The notes beneath the pieces are model-generated. The model made no database searches and was not told the origin of the DNA. It saw only the letters and a program-made list of their open reading frames with translations. A stretch of DNA of 64,000 nucleotides from the NCBI RefSeq assembly GCF_000430505.1, contig NZ_KE387153.1, positions 358,542-422,541 of the forward strand, given 5' to 3'. Made by a program: the position numbers and the translations under genes. Shown one piece after another: positions 42,872-51,218 of this stretch (position 1 is the first letter of the stretch; every line of letters begins with the position of its first letter). Source of the stretch: Eisenibacter elegans DSM 3317 (GTDB taxonomy: Bacteria; Bacteroidota; Bacteroidia; Cytophagales; Microscillaceae).

Positions 42872-44815
42872 ATGCCTTATCCAACGGCTTTTTTGTCTCA
42901 ACCCAACGCCTGTTGGCCGTGGTTGATGTGTGTAGGGTTGGCATTGGTCCTGCCCTTTTCGACAGTAGCTCAATCTCGTATTATAGACGATAGCACCAAG
43001 CAGGTCTATAGTGCTAAGACCGTGCGCTATTACCTAGAAAAAGACCTAGAGTTTGGTCATAAAGCAACTACTTATGCCCTTGATACCCTGCTGGACGGGT
43101 TTCATCGCTATACGCCTGTCCAAGAACGTGGGTTTTATTATCAAGATCTAGGGGAGCTAGCCACCCCACTACAGCCAATATTTTATGATATACAACAGCA
43201 GGTTGGAATGCTATATGGCAACGATGTATACAGTCCATTTTGGTTTACTCCTGAAAATGTGCGCTATTACGATACCAAATCGCCTTACAGTCGCGCACAT
43301 TATGTCCAAGATTTTCGAGGCGACCAATTTATTGACTTTACCCTTTCGCGCAATATCAAGCGCAACTTCAACTTTGCGCTACAATACAAGCGGATGTTTT
43401 CTAACAAGCAGTTTGGCCTCACACAAAGCCCCGAAGTACGAGCCAATCAACACCGCTTGGTAGTATCGGCGGCTTACCTTGGCAAAGACAGCCGCTATTC
43501 GGGCTATTTTCATTATTCACATTTGGTAAGCGAAATGTCTGAGTCGGGTGGGGTGCGTTTTAGCGAAAGTGCTCCTGACAGCCTCTATGGCTATGAGCAA
43601 AGTGAAGGCCGCCTCAGTGGTGTGCGTAGTTGGCAGACTTACAATGCCCTCCACGCCTATCAAGAATATCGCTTGACCAAGCCAGTGGTTTTGTTTCATG
43701 TTTACGACTGGAAGCGTGTGCGTGATACGTACACTGATGTCAATGTGGGAGCCAATAGCGCTACGTTCTACCAACTGTTTGCCCCACCCCCGCTGTTGGT
43801 CAATGATACGACCCTTGAGGGTATGCGTTATTACCTGACCGAAAATCGCCTCGGGCTCAAAGGGCGCTTGTTTGATGATGTGTTCTATTATCAAGGTTAT
43901 CTGCAAAGCCGGTTTTATGAGTGGCAGACCGACTACGTGCGCGGCGGACTTACCCCCCGAGATACTCTCGACGGAATTGGGAATTTGAGCGCTATGTTGG
44001 AACTTTATGTTGGTGGTAAGGCCGAAATACGCTTTGGGGAGGAGTTTCAGTTGGGGGCACACCTCAGCTATGGCCTCAATACACCTGATTTGATGAACAA
44101 GGTCTATGCGCGTTGGAAAGGCTTAGAAGCCTCGTATCTACTCATCTCTCATAGCCCAACCCTATTGCAAACCCGCTTTTGGAGTAACCACTTGCGCTGG
44201 CGCAACTCTTTCAGCAATCCATTATCGCAAGAGCTGCGCGCCTCGTGGCGGCAGGCGCTGGCCAATGAAGCGCTTGTTTTGCGCCCATTTACGGTGTTTA
44301 ATGTTACTAGTGGGATGATTTACTACAACGAGCAAGCCCTCCCCCAACAAGCCGATGAGCTATTTAGTACGCTGCGCCTAGGTGCAGAACTACACTACCG
44401 GTTGGGACGCTTCCATACCCGTACTACGGCCATTTATACCCAAAGCCTAGGCGCAGATCTTTTCCGCATACCGGCTATCTGGGCTACTAGCTTGATTTAC
44501 TGTCAAGATTGTTTCTTCAAGGAAATCATCAGCACACAGATAGGCTTTGATATCCACTACCGTTCTGATTTTTTTGGGCAAGCCTATATGCCTGTTAGCA
44601 AGCAATTCCACCTACAAAACAATTTTTTGATACAGGCCTACCCGCTGGTGGATATGTTTTTGAGTAGTCAGATTGGGAATGCGCGTTTGTTTTTCAAGCT
44701 CACACACCTCAACAACATCAGCAATGAAGCGCTCACAGGCTATGCGGTCTCTCCTTTCTATCCGGGCAAGCGCTTTACTTTTGCCTTTGGCTTCGACTGG
44801 CGCTTTTATGATTAG
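42872..44815 (+). CDS. putative outer-membrane porin (Porin_10 type)
   Basis: 647 aa; signal-like core WLMCVGLALVLPFSTVAQ. The rest is strand-rich with YYDTKSPYSRAHYVQDF, GDQFIDFTLSRNIKRNFNFALQY and a C-terminus FTFAFGFDWRFYD, matching large putative porins of Bacteroidota (Porin_10, from memory). It probably makes a barrel with a helical/extended N-terminal domain of about 100 residues. Location beside lpxK fits an envelope role, but its substrate is unknown. Confidence 0.82.
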   Translation: MPYPTAFLSQPNACWPWLMCVGLALVLPFSTVAQSRIIDDSTKQVYSAKTVRYYLEKDLEFGHKATTYALDTLLDGFHRYTPVQERGFYYQDLGELATPLQPIFYDIQQQVGMLYGNDVYSPFWFTPENVRYYDTKSPYSRAHYVQDFRGDQFIDFTLSRNIKRNFNFALQYKRMFSNKQFGLTQSPEVRANQHRLVVSAAYLGKDSRYSGYFHYSHLVSEMSESGGVRFSESAPDSLYGYEQSEGRLSGVRSWQTYNALHAYQEYRLTKPVVLFHVYDWKRVRDTYTDVNVGANSATFYQLFAPPPLLVNDTTLEGMRYYLTENRLGLKGRLFDDVFYYQGYLQSRFYEWQTDYVRGGLTPRDTLDGIGNLSAMLELYVGGKAEIRFGEEFQLGAHLSYGLNTPDLMNKVYARWKGLEASYLLISHSPTLLQTRFWSNHLRWRNSFSNPLSQELRASWRQALANEALVLRPFTVFNVTSGMIYYNEQALPQQADELFSTLRLGAELHYRLGRFHTRTTAIYTQSLGADLFRIPAIWATSLIYCQDCFFKEIISTQIGFDIHYRSDFFGQAYMPVSKQFHLQNNFLIQAYPLVDMFLSSQIGNARLFFKLTHLNNISNEALTGYAVSPFYPGKRFTFAFGFDWRFYD

Positions 44816-44817
44816 CC

Positions 44818-44949
44818 CACGCTACTGGACATTCTCCAAATCCTACAGCGAAAACTGTGGGCTAAGTCTCATTTTATTCCCAAATAAGGCCTCAGCTTGT
44901 CTCGGAGTAGGAACTCTGAGCTACTTTTTCAAAACGACCAATGCGTGTG
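44818..44949 (+). repeat. convergent-gap element, copy E
   Basis: CACGCTACTGGACATTCTCC at the left, CTGTGGGCTAAGTCTCATTTT-type interior (44859 on), CTCAGCTTGTCTCGGAG, and a degraded right end AAAACGACCAATGCGTGTG. It starts 3 bases after the porin stop codon. Confidence 0.8.
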
Positions 44950-45045
44950 ATTAGCTCCAAACATCATTACACAACAACCTATACCATCGTTGTAACATAG
45001 CTCGCAAGCTAATGATTGCTTACCCAACACAGCCTATAACACACC

Positions 45046-45078
45046 AAAACCGCAGTCCTGAGGGGAGCTGCGGTTTTT
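45046..45078. terminator. bidirectional terminator, porin / icd
   Basis: AAAACCGCAG (45046-45055) pairs with CTGCGGTTTT (45068-45077). T-rich after on the plus strand and A-rich before. It lies 31 bp beyond the icd stop. Confidence 0.8.
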
Positions 45079-45109
45079 GATATGTAAGCAAATATGATTT
45101 GATGCTCAA

Positions 45110-46555
45110 TTAAGCACCTTGTCCGGCAGAGAAAGCATCTTCGCCATCAAAACGGCAAAGGTTTTCTGTTTTGATGATATCAAAACCTGCTTCTGTGATT
45201 TTGGTCTGCAGGGCCAAGATGTCTTTGTATGGCGTGTCTCCGTTTTTATTTTTGAAGCGGCAGCGCCAGTGGTCAGTACAGAAAGTCTCAGGCAAGCCGT
45301 TGGGATATACCTTAACGCCACGGTTTGTAATCATGGTCAGCTCGAGGTTGCTACCGGCAGTAGCGGCTTCGAGGCCTTTGCCGAGCTTGTTGGCATCGCG
45401 GTCATCGCAGTACAAGAACACGTCTACCCCAATCGTTTCCATCTTGACAGGCTTCACTGGCTTGAGCTGTACTTTGATGGCTTCTTTGGCCTGAGAATAG
45501 TCTACAGGGTTAAGTTTGGTAGGTTTCTGACCCATACGGGCGATTACAGCGTCGGCAAACTCTTTGGTACCTACTTTTTCAGTACTTACGTTTTCTTTGA
45601 AGATGTCATAAGTATGCACACCATCTTCAAGCGTTTTGAGCCAAGCATTGTGTACTTTTTCGGCTACGTCGCCTTGGCCGATGTGTACCAACATTTGTAC
45701 TGCGCCGAGGAGTAGTCCTGAAGGGTTAGCTAGATTTTGGCCTGCGCGGCGGGGCGCTGAGCCGTGGATGGCTTCAAACATCGCTACCTCTGCGCCGATG
45801 TTGGCAGAGCCGGCTAACCCTACTGAGCCTGCAATCTGAGCGGCTACGTCAGAAAGTACGTCTCCGTAGAGGTTAGGCATTACGATGACATCAAATATTT
45901 CGGGGGTATCCGCCATCTTTGCTGCACCGATATCGATGATCCAGTGCTCTTGCTCGATGTCTGGGTATTCGGCACCGATTTCATCAAAAACTTTATGGAA
46001 CAGGCCGTCGGTCTGCTTCATAATGTTGTCTTTGGTAAAGCAAGTTACCTTTTTACGTCCATACTGGCGGGCATACTCAAACGCATAGCGGACGATTTTC
46101 TCGCTGCCGGGGCGGGTGATTAGCTTCAAACACTGCACTACTTCGGGGGTTTGCTGGTGTTCGATACCGGCATAAAGGTCTTCTTCGTTTTCACGGATGA
46201 TGACCACGTCCATTTTAGGGTGTTTGGTATCTACATAAGGAGCATAAGACACGCAAGGGCGGATATTGGCAAACAAGCCCAGCATCTTGCGGGTAGTTAC
46301 GTTGAGGCTTTTGAAGCCACCTCCTTGAGGGGTAGTGATAGGAGCTTTCAAGAAAACCTTGGTACGACGGAGAGACTCCCAAGCGCTTTCGGCAATACCG
46401 GCTGTGTTGCCGCTAAGGTATACTTTTTCGCCAATCTCGATTACCTCAGGCTTGATACGAGCGCCAGCTGCTTCAATGATGCGCAGGGTCGCTTCCATAA
46501 TTTCAGGCCCAATGCCATCTCCATATGCTACGGTAATAGGGGTGAGTTCGGACAT
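45110..46555 (-). CDS. icd: isocitrate dehydrogenase, Thermus-type with C-terminal domain
   Basis: TCA-cycle enzyme: isocitrate to 2-oxoglutarate + CO2. 481 aa from ATG 46555 (MSELTPITVAYGDGIGPEI). Core motifs: NVTTRKMLGLFANIRPC, IIRENEEDLYAGIEH, TKDNIMK, MPNLYGDVLSDV, EAIHGSAPRRAG. Residues about 330-481 form an extra domain (GVDVFLYCDD, ITNRGVKVYPNG, DHWRCRF, FDGEDAFSAGQG) matching the C-terminal extension of the Thermus thermophilus enzyme. Cofactor choice (NADP likely) is inferred from the subgroup. Confidence 0.92.
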   Translation of the reverse strand: MSELTPITVAYGDGIGPEIMEATLRIIEAAGARIKPEVIEIGEKVYLSGNTAGIAESAWESLRRTKVFLKAPITTPQGGGFKSLNVTTRKMLGLFANIRPCVSYAPYVDTKHPKMDVVIIRENEEDLYAGIEHQQTPEVVQCLKLITRPGSEKIVRYAFEYARQYGRKKVTCFTKDNIMKQTDGLFHKVFDEIGAEYPDIEQEHWIIDIGAAKMADTPEIFDVIVMPNLYGDVLSDVAAQIAGSVGLAGSANIGAEVAMFEAIHGSAPRRAGQNLANPSGLLLGAVQMLVHIGQGDVAEKVHNAWLKTLEDGVHTYDIFKENVSTEKVGTKEFADAVIARMGQKPTKLNPVDYSQAKEAIKVQLKPVKPVKMETIGVDVFLYCDDRDANKLGKGLEAATAGSNLELTMITNRGVKVYPNGLPETFCTDHWRCRFKNKNGDTPYKDILALQTKITEAGFDIIKTENLCRFDGEDAFSAGQGA

Positions 46556-46741
46556 AGTTATCGTCAAATTTTAATACAAAGTTTTAGAATGCACGCAAGA
46601 TAGTGCAAGAAAGGTGAAAAAAGTAGTAAATGTACTTTTTTTTCAGGATTAGATGCTACTTGGGCATTTGCTCAACTTTAGGGAGGCGCTTTCGTATTTG
46701 TAACTATAGTTGTTTGGTTTTCAAGCTTAATTTTGGGTCTC

Positions 46742-47240
46742 ATGAAACAGCATATCTGTCTTTTGGGTCTTTTGTCTTGGTGTTTTTTTAGGGGCTGCTG
46801 GGCTTTGGGCGCAGTCTACCCGCGATAATATCGACCCTTCGAAGCTCCCCAAGGAGGTGAAGCAAGTTTTGGAGTCATATATACAAATTTTGCAGGGATC
46901 TGGCAGCCTCAACGAGTGCGCCGAGCGCTTTGCTGCCATTGCCGGCGGCTCCTTGGTCAATGAGGATGGCCAAACTTTGCGTAATAGCGTTCAACCTTAC
47001 TCCCTCAAGAAAGACTACGAAAACATCAAGTTTTATGCGCAACCTATACGCATTACTCGGGTGAATGTGCGGCCAAGCAACTCTGGTTTTGGGCCGAGTG
47101 CCATCAGTGGTCAGGTCTACAAAATCTGGATTGACAAAGCAAAGGGGCAGGCCGGTATGCCAGCTCCGATTTCGATTATGGTTCCCGAAAACCACCCCAG
47201 TATCCGCGACCCCAAGGTCATCAGTATTGGGAGCTTATGA
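46742..47240 (+). pseudogene. secreted protein gene frameshifted in its signal peptide
   Basis: ATG 46742 begins a signal peptide (MKQHICLLGLLSWCF) in one frame; after the T7 run at 46783-46789 the correct frame continues as LGAAGLWAQSTRDNID and then an uninterrupted 127+ aa to TAA 47238-47240. With six T instead of seven the whole gene reads MKQ...AQ-STRDNIDPSKLP... as one 165-aa exported protein. The mature part (LESYIQILQGSGSLNECAER, FYAQPIRITRVNVRP, ISGQVYKIWIDKAKGQ) belongs to no family I know. It could be phase-variable, recently broken, or a sequencing error in the homopolymer. Confidence 0.65.
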
Positions 47241-47341
47241 TATTCAAAAATACTATCCGTTGTTTTACCCCCTGTGGTGTATCATTGAGTCTGCTAATTT
47301 TTGCTCTTTGTGGACATTATGCTTATTGGGCTCTCGGTACA

Positions 47342-47376
47342 TCCCACTGGGATTTGAAAATGTCCCGTGGCGTGGA
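47342..47376. repeat. element-end relic
   Basis: CCCACTGGGATTT and AAAATGTCCCGTGGCGTGG lie close together as an inverted pair, a collapsed form of the convergent-gap element ends. Confidence 0.45.
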
Positions 47377-47437
47377 AGTATTAAAAACTAGAACCTTGGT
47401 GTACTAAATCATTACTTTGACAAACGTTTTTGTTGAA

Positions 47438-47456
47438 ATGATAGTTATACTATCAT
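47438..47456. promoter_or_regulatory. perfect palindrome, operator candidate
   Basis: ATGATAGTTATACTATCAT, two 8-bp arms around TAT, with no mismatch. It lies 12 bp upstream of the -7 box TACCTTTG (47469-47476), where the -33 region should be, and no TTG is found at the right distance. A dimeric regulator binding here would cover the promoter or replace the missing -33 contact. Confidence 0.65.
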
Positions 47457-47468
47457 CTAAAAATACCG

Positions 47469-47476
47469 TACCTTTG
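47469..47476 (+). promoter_or_regulatory. -7 box of the DUF3050 gene
   Basis: TACCTTTG, exact TAnnTTTG, 61 nt before the ATG at 47537. Same octamer as the tRNA-Lys promoter. Confidence 0.6.
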
Positions 47477-47536
47477 TAGCCTATTGCCCTTGCGTCGGTT
47501 TTTCCATCATCAATTACAACAAAACACCCAAAATTT

Positions 47537-48346
47537 ATGTCAGCCACCAATGTTCATCAAGTTTCCATCCAAAACCTTCAAACACATATAGCGCCTTTGC
47601 GTGAGCGCATCATAAACCACCCTGTATACCGTGAGATTGAAGATTTAGAAGACCTTCGCTTGTTTATGGAGTCACACGTATTTGCAGTATGGGATTTTAT
47701 GTCCTTGCTCAAAGCTTTACAGCAGCAACTCACCTGCACTACCACGCCTTGGTTTCCGGTAGGCGCACCCGATACCCGCTACCTCATCAATGAAATTGTT
47801 ACGGGCGAAGAATCAGATATTGATGAGCAAGGTTGCCGAATGAGCCATTTTGAGATGTATTTGGCTGCGATGACACAGTGCCAGGCCGATACCTCTGCTA
47901 TCCAATCGTTTTTGGAACATCTGCGCAGCACCAAGTCCCTAGAAAACGCATTGATAGCGGCCAAGGTGCCGGCAGCGGCGGCCAATTTCGTTCGTTATAC
48001 TTTTGAAGTCATTGCCAGCGGGCAAGCGCACATACAGGCGGCTGTGTTTACTTTTGGGCGTGAGGACTTGATTCCGGCTATGTTTCATAGCCTAGTGGCA
48101 GACCTACGCGAAGTATTCCCTGACAGCATCAACAAATTTGCCTATTACCTAGAACGCCACATCGAAGTAGATGGCGAGCACCACAGTCACTTGGCTTTGG
48201 AAATGGTGGCGCAATTGTGTGGAGAAAATCCACAGTGTTGGCAAGAAGCCAAAGAAGCTGCGGCAAAAGCACTCGAATACCGAATCGCTCTTTGGGACGA
48301 AGTACGCCAACAAATTCAACAAAACCGGATGGCAGACCTAGTCTGA
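47537..48346 (+). CDS. DUF3050 family protein
   Basis: 269 aa, all-helical, cytoplasmic. Family features are FMESHVFAVWDFMSLLKALQ, PDTRYLINEIVTGEESD and the C-terminal FAYYLERHIEVDGEHHSHLAL. The pattern of Glu and His residues (E in MESHVF, E in NEIV, H in MSHFE, E-R-H and D-G-E-H-H) recalls heme-oxygenase-like di-iron proteins, so an oxygenase or oxidase role is a reasonable inference but unproven. It has its own promoter with a perfect palindrome, so it is probably regulated. Confidence 0.85.
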   Translation: MSATNVHQVSIQNLQTHIAPLRERIINHPVYREIEDLEDLRLFMESHVFAVWDFMSLLKALQQQLTCTTTPWFPVGAPDTRYLINEIVTGEESDIDEQGCRMSHFEMYLAAMTQCQADTSAIQSFLEHLRSTKSLENALIAAKVPAAAANFVRYTFEVIASGQAHIQAAVFTFGREDLIPAMFHSLVADLREVFPDSINKFAYYLERHIEVDGEHHSHLALEMVAQLCGENPQCWQEAKEAAAKALEYRIALWDEVRQQIQQNRMADLV

Positions 48347-48379
48347 GAGGCTTATCGGCCTTGGCCGGAGGTACATATG

Positions 48380-48441
48380 CCCAATCAAAATTGGTTTGGG
48401 AAATATGTGCGTTGAAAATCCTTGAGAATCAAGAAAATCAA
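48380..48441 (-). repeat. dispersed 62-bp repeat, copy 3 (reverse)
   Basis: Reads GCCCAATCAAAATTGGTTTG on the plus strand and ends CTTGAGAATCAAGAAAATCA, the reverse complement of copies at 6241 and 37441. It lies between DUF3050 and the CcmF-like gene. Confidence 0.85.
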
Positions 48442-48540
48442 ATTCGGCAAGCCCTCAAGTCTTATGAATCTTGGCATAATTCTCCGGCCAAACTAACAAT
48501 TGCCACATACGAAAGGTTAGCTTTTCGATGCCTAATTGCG

Positions 48541-48548
48541 TAACTTTG
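48541..48548 (+). promoter_or_regulatory. -7 box of the CcmF-like gene
   Basis: TAACTTTG, exact TAnnTTTG, 35 nt before ATG 48584. The -33 region reads GGTTAG rather than TTTG. Confidence 0.45.
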
Positions 48549-48583
48549 ACGGCTCTATTGTAGCATTAAACTTGATTTCAGAT

Positions 48584-51151
48584 ATGCCAAATATATTCTT
48601 GGGAGATATGGGTCATCTCTTGGTGATTGTATCTTTTGTCAGTGCTTTGGTGGTTGCTTTTGCTTATTGGAAAGCAGCCCAAACCCAACTCCAACCTGCG
48701 CTCGAAGCCGAATCAACTGGCTGGAAGCGTTTTGCCCGCATCCATTTTGCCATCCATAGTATGGCCATTTTGGGCGTGATTGGAATATTGTTTTATCTCA
48801 TCTACAATCACCATTACGAATACCACTACGTCTGGAGCCACTCTTCCAACCAACTGCCTATTTATTATATGATTTCCTGTTTTTGGGAAGGACAAGAGGG
48901 TAGTTTCTTACTCTGGATTTTTTGGCACTGTCTCTTGGGGGGTATTTTGATTTATACCAACCGCAAATGGGAGGCACCTGTGATGACAGTTTTTGCCGCC
49001 GTACAGGCTTTTCTGACTTCGATGATTTTGGGGGTAGTTATTGGTCAGCTCAAGATTGGTAGCGATCCTTTTATCTTAATGCGTGATGCGCTGCCTTCGC
49101 CTATTTTTCAGACCAACCCCAATTTTGTACCCGAGGACGGTACAGGGCTAAACCCCCTGCTACAGAACTACTGGATGGTCATCCACCCACCTACCTTGTT
49201 TTTGGGCTTTGCGATGACCTTAGTGCCTTTTGCCTATGCTTTTTCGGGTTTGTGGCTGCGCGATTTCAAGGCTTGGGTGCGTCCGGCTTTGCCCTGGGCC
49301 ATTGTAGGTGCTGGTATTTTGGGCTTAGGCATTTTGATGGGGGGCTATTGGGCTTACGAAACCCTCAACTTTGGAGGTTATTGGAACTGGGACCCGGTCG
49401 AAAATGCCGTCTATGTGCCTTGGTTGATTATGGTGGCGGCTATCCACTCGATGATTGCCTACAAACAAAGCGGTAAGGCGCTTCTGACAGCCTTGGGGCT
49501 GAATTTGGCTACTTTCCTGCTCATTTTGTACTCCACCTTCCTGACCCGAAGTGGGGTGTTGGGCGATGCCTCTGTACACTCCTTCACAGATTTGGGGCTT
49601 TCGGGACAGCTCTTGCTTTACTTGTTGTTTTTTACTTTCCTGTCGGTGGTGATTTTGGCGCTCCGTTGGAAGGCCGTACAGGCAGCAATGCCAGCCGGCA
49701 AGTCCGAAGCCAAATATGGGCGTGAGTTTTGGATACAGCTAGGGATATTGGTGCTTTGTTTGGCTGGCCTTCAGGTATTGGCCGCTACCTCTATTCCGGT
49801 ATACAATGTCATTTTTGACAACCTAGGGCTAAGCCTTAACCTAGCTCCGCCCGAAGATGCGGTAGGGTTTTATAACGCTTGGCAGCTATGGTTTGCTGTA
49901 GGGATAGCCCTGCTTTCGGGTACAGCGCAGTTCTTCTGGTGGAAGCGGGTTGAAGACAGCCAGACGCTACAGCGTACGTTGGTTCCTCCCTTGGTGATTA
50001 CCTTGTTGGCAGCCAGCGTGGTATTGGCCTTTGGTATCTTACAAAATCTATCGTATATACTGCTCTTCACTGCGGGCTTGTATACCGTTACGGCCAATGT
50101 GTTTGTGTTGGTCAACCTCGCCCGCAAAAGTGGGCTGAAGCTTACGGGTGGGGCTGTAACCCACATCGGTGTGGGGCTGATGCTGATAGGAATTTTGTTC
50201 TCCTCGGGCTATTCCAAAATCATTTCGCTCAACCGTACCGGCAAGATTTATTCTGAGGAGTTTTCTACCGAAACCAATGCCGAAAATGTATTGCTTTGGA
50301 TGAACCAGCCCATCCAGATGCAAGACTACCGCGTAACCTACAAGGGCGACTACATCGCGGCGCGCAATTTTCCACATTATATCCGAAAAACGGCTCTGAT
50401 GCCTACCGATGACCCTTACTATGCGCTGGCACTTGAGGAGGTCTCATACAAAGGCAAGGTATATTTTACTCGTGGCGATACAGTACATCTTTTCCCTGAA
50501 AACACCTATTACGAAGTCGAATACCGCGATGCCAAAGGGCGTATCTTTACGCTGTTCCCTAGGGCGCAAGCCAACCCACAGATGGGCTTGTTGGCCTCTC
50601 CCGACATCTATCGCAAGTGGGGCAGCGACCTCTACACCCACGTGTCGTCTATCCCTGACCCTACGGTAGAGCGCAACTGGGGCGAAATGAAGGAACAACA
50701 GGTGCGTATAGGCGATACGCTGTTTTTGAATGACTATGTGGCCATCTTAGATAAAGTACACCCCATCCGTGAAGACCGGCTCATGCAGCTTACAGCCAAT
50801 GATGCCGGGCTGGAGGCAGAAGTGCGGGTAATGGGCGAAAACCGTATCTATACTATGCGCCCTCGCTTTTATATCAAAGACGGGCAGCCTGCCACACAAT
50901 CTGATATCTCTCAGGACTTGGGCATACGCCTGACGCTGCGCAACATCCAGCCTGCTGAAGACCCTAGCGCTACGGTGTTTACGCTAGGGGTAAACGAAAC
51001 CCAAAAAGACTATATCATTATGAAAGCGATGGAAAAACCGCTGATCAACCTACTATGGTTGGGTACGCTGGTCGTAATGGCTGGATTTGGCATCGCTTCC
51101 GTACGTCGATATACCGAGTTTGTAAGTATGCGTAACAAGCAGATGGAGTAA
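48584..51151 (+). CDS. cytochrome c biogenesis protein, CcmF/CcsA-like
   Basis: Inner-membrane heme-handling protein of cytochrome c maturation, 855 aa from ATG 48584. It has about 15 membrane segments. Heme motif CFWEGQEGSFLLW, HPPTLFLGF, and the WWD-type stretch YWAYETLNFGGYWNWDPVENA are intact, followed by STFLTRSGVLGDASVHSF. The long periplasmic C-terminal part (about 600-820) is typical of CcmF. CcmC/CcmE-type genes are not in view. Strong terminator at the end. Confidence 0.92.
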   Translation: MPNIFLGDMGHLLVIVSFVSALVVAFAYWKAAQTQLQPALEAESTGWKRFARIHFAIHSMAILGVIGILFYLIYNHHYEYHYVWSHSSNQLPIYYMISCFWEGQEGSFLLWIFWHCLLGGILIYTNRKWEAPVMTVFAAVQAFLTSMILGVVIGQLKIGSDPFILMRDALPSPIFQTNPNFVPEDGTGLNPLLQNYWMVIHPPTLFLGFAMTLVPFAYAFSGLWLRDFKAWVRPALPWAIVGAGILGLGILMGGYWAYETLNFGGYWNWDPVENAVYVPWLIMVAAIHSMIAYKQSGKALLTALGLNLATFLLILYSTFLTRSGVLGDASVHSFTDLGLSGQLLLYLLFFTFLSVVILALRWKAVQAAMPAGKSEAKYGREFWIQLGILVLCLAGLQVLAATSIPVYNVIFDNLGLSLNLAPPEDAVGFYNAWQLWFAVGIALLSGTAQFFWWKRVEDSQTLQRTLVPPLVITLLAASVVLAFGILQNLSYILLFTAGLYTVTANVFVLVNLARKSGLKLTGGAVTHIGVGLMLIGILFSSGYSKIISLNRTGKIYSEEFSTETNAENVLLWMNQPIQMQDYRVTYKGDYIAARNFPHYIRKTALMPTDDPYYALALEEVSYKGKVYFTRGDTVHLFPENTYYEVEYRDAKGRIFTLFPRAQANPQMGLLASPDIYRKWGSDLYTHVSSIPDPTVERNWGEMKEQQVRIGDTLFLNDYVAILDKVHPIREDRLMQLTANDAGLEAEVRVMGENRIYTMRPRFYIKDGQPATQSDISQDLGIRLTLRNIQPAEDPSATVFTLGVNETQKDYIIMKAMEKPLINLLWLGTLVVMAGFGIASVRRYTEFVSMRNKQME

Positions 51152-51174
51152 CTTTTGATGCTCCCAAAACGGAA

Positions 51175-51214
51175 ACTGCCCTGTCAGGAGTTAATCTTGA
51201 CAGGGCAGTGTTTT
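51175..51214. terminator. terminator between CcmF-like and MuiA-like genes
   Basis: ACTGCCCTGTCA (51175-51186) pairs perfectly with TGACAGGGCAGT (51198-51209), followed by GTTTTGTT. It serves the plus-strand gene and probably both. Confidence 0.88.
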
Positions 51215-51218
51215 GTTA

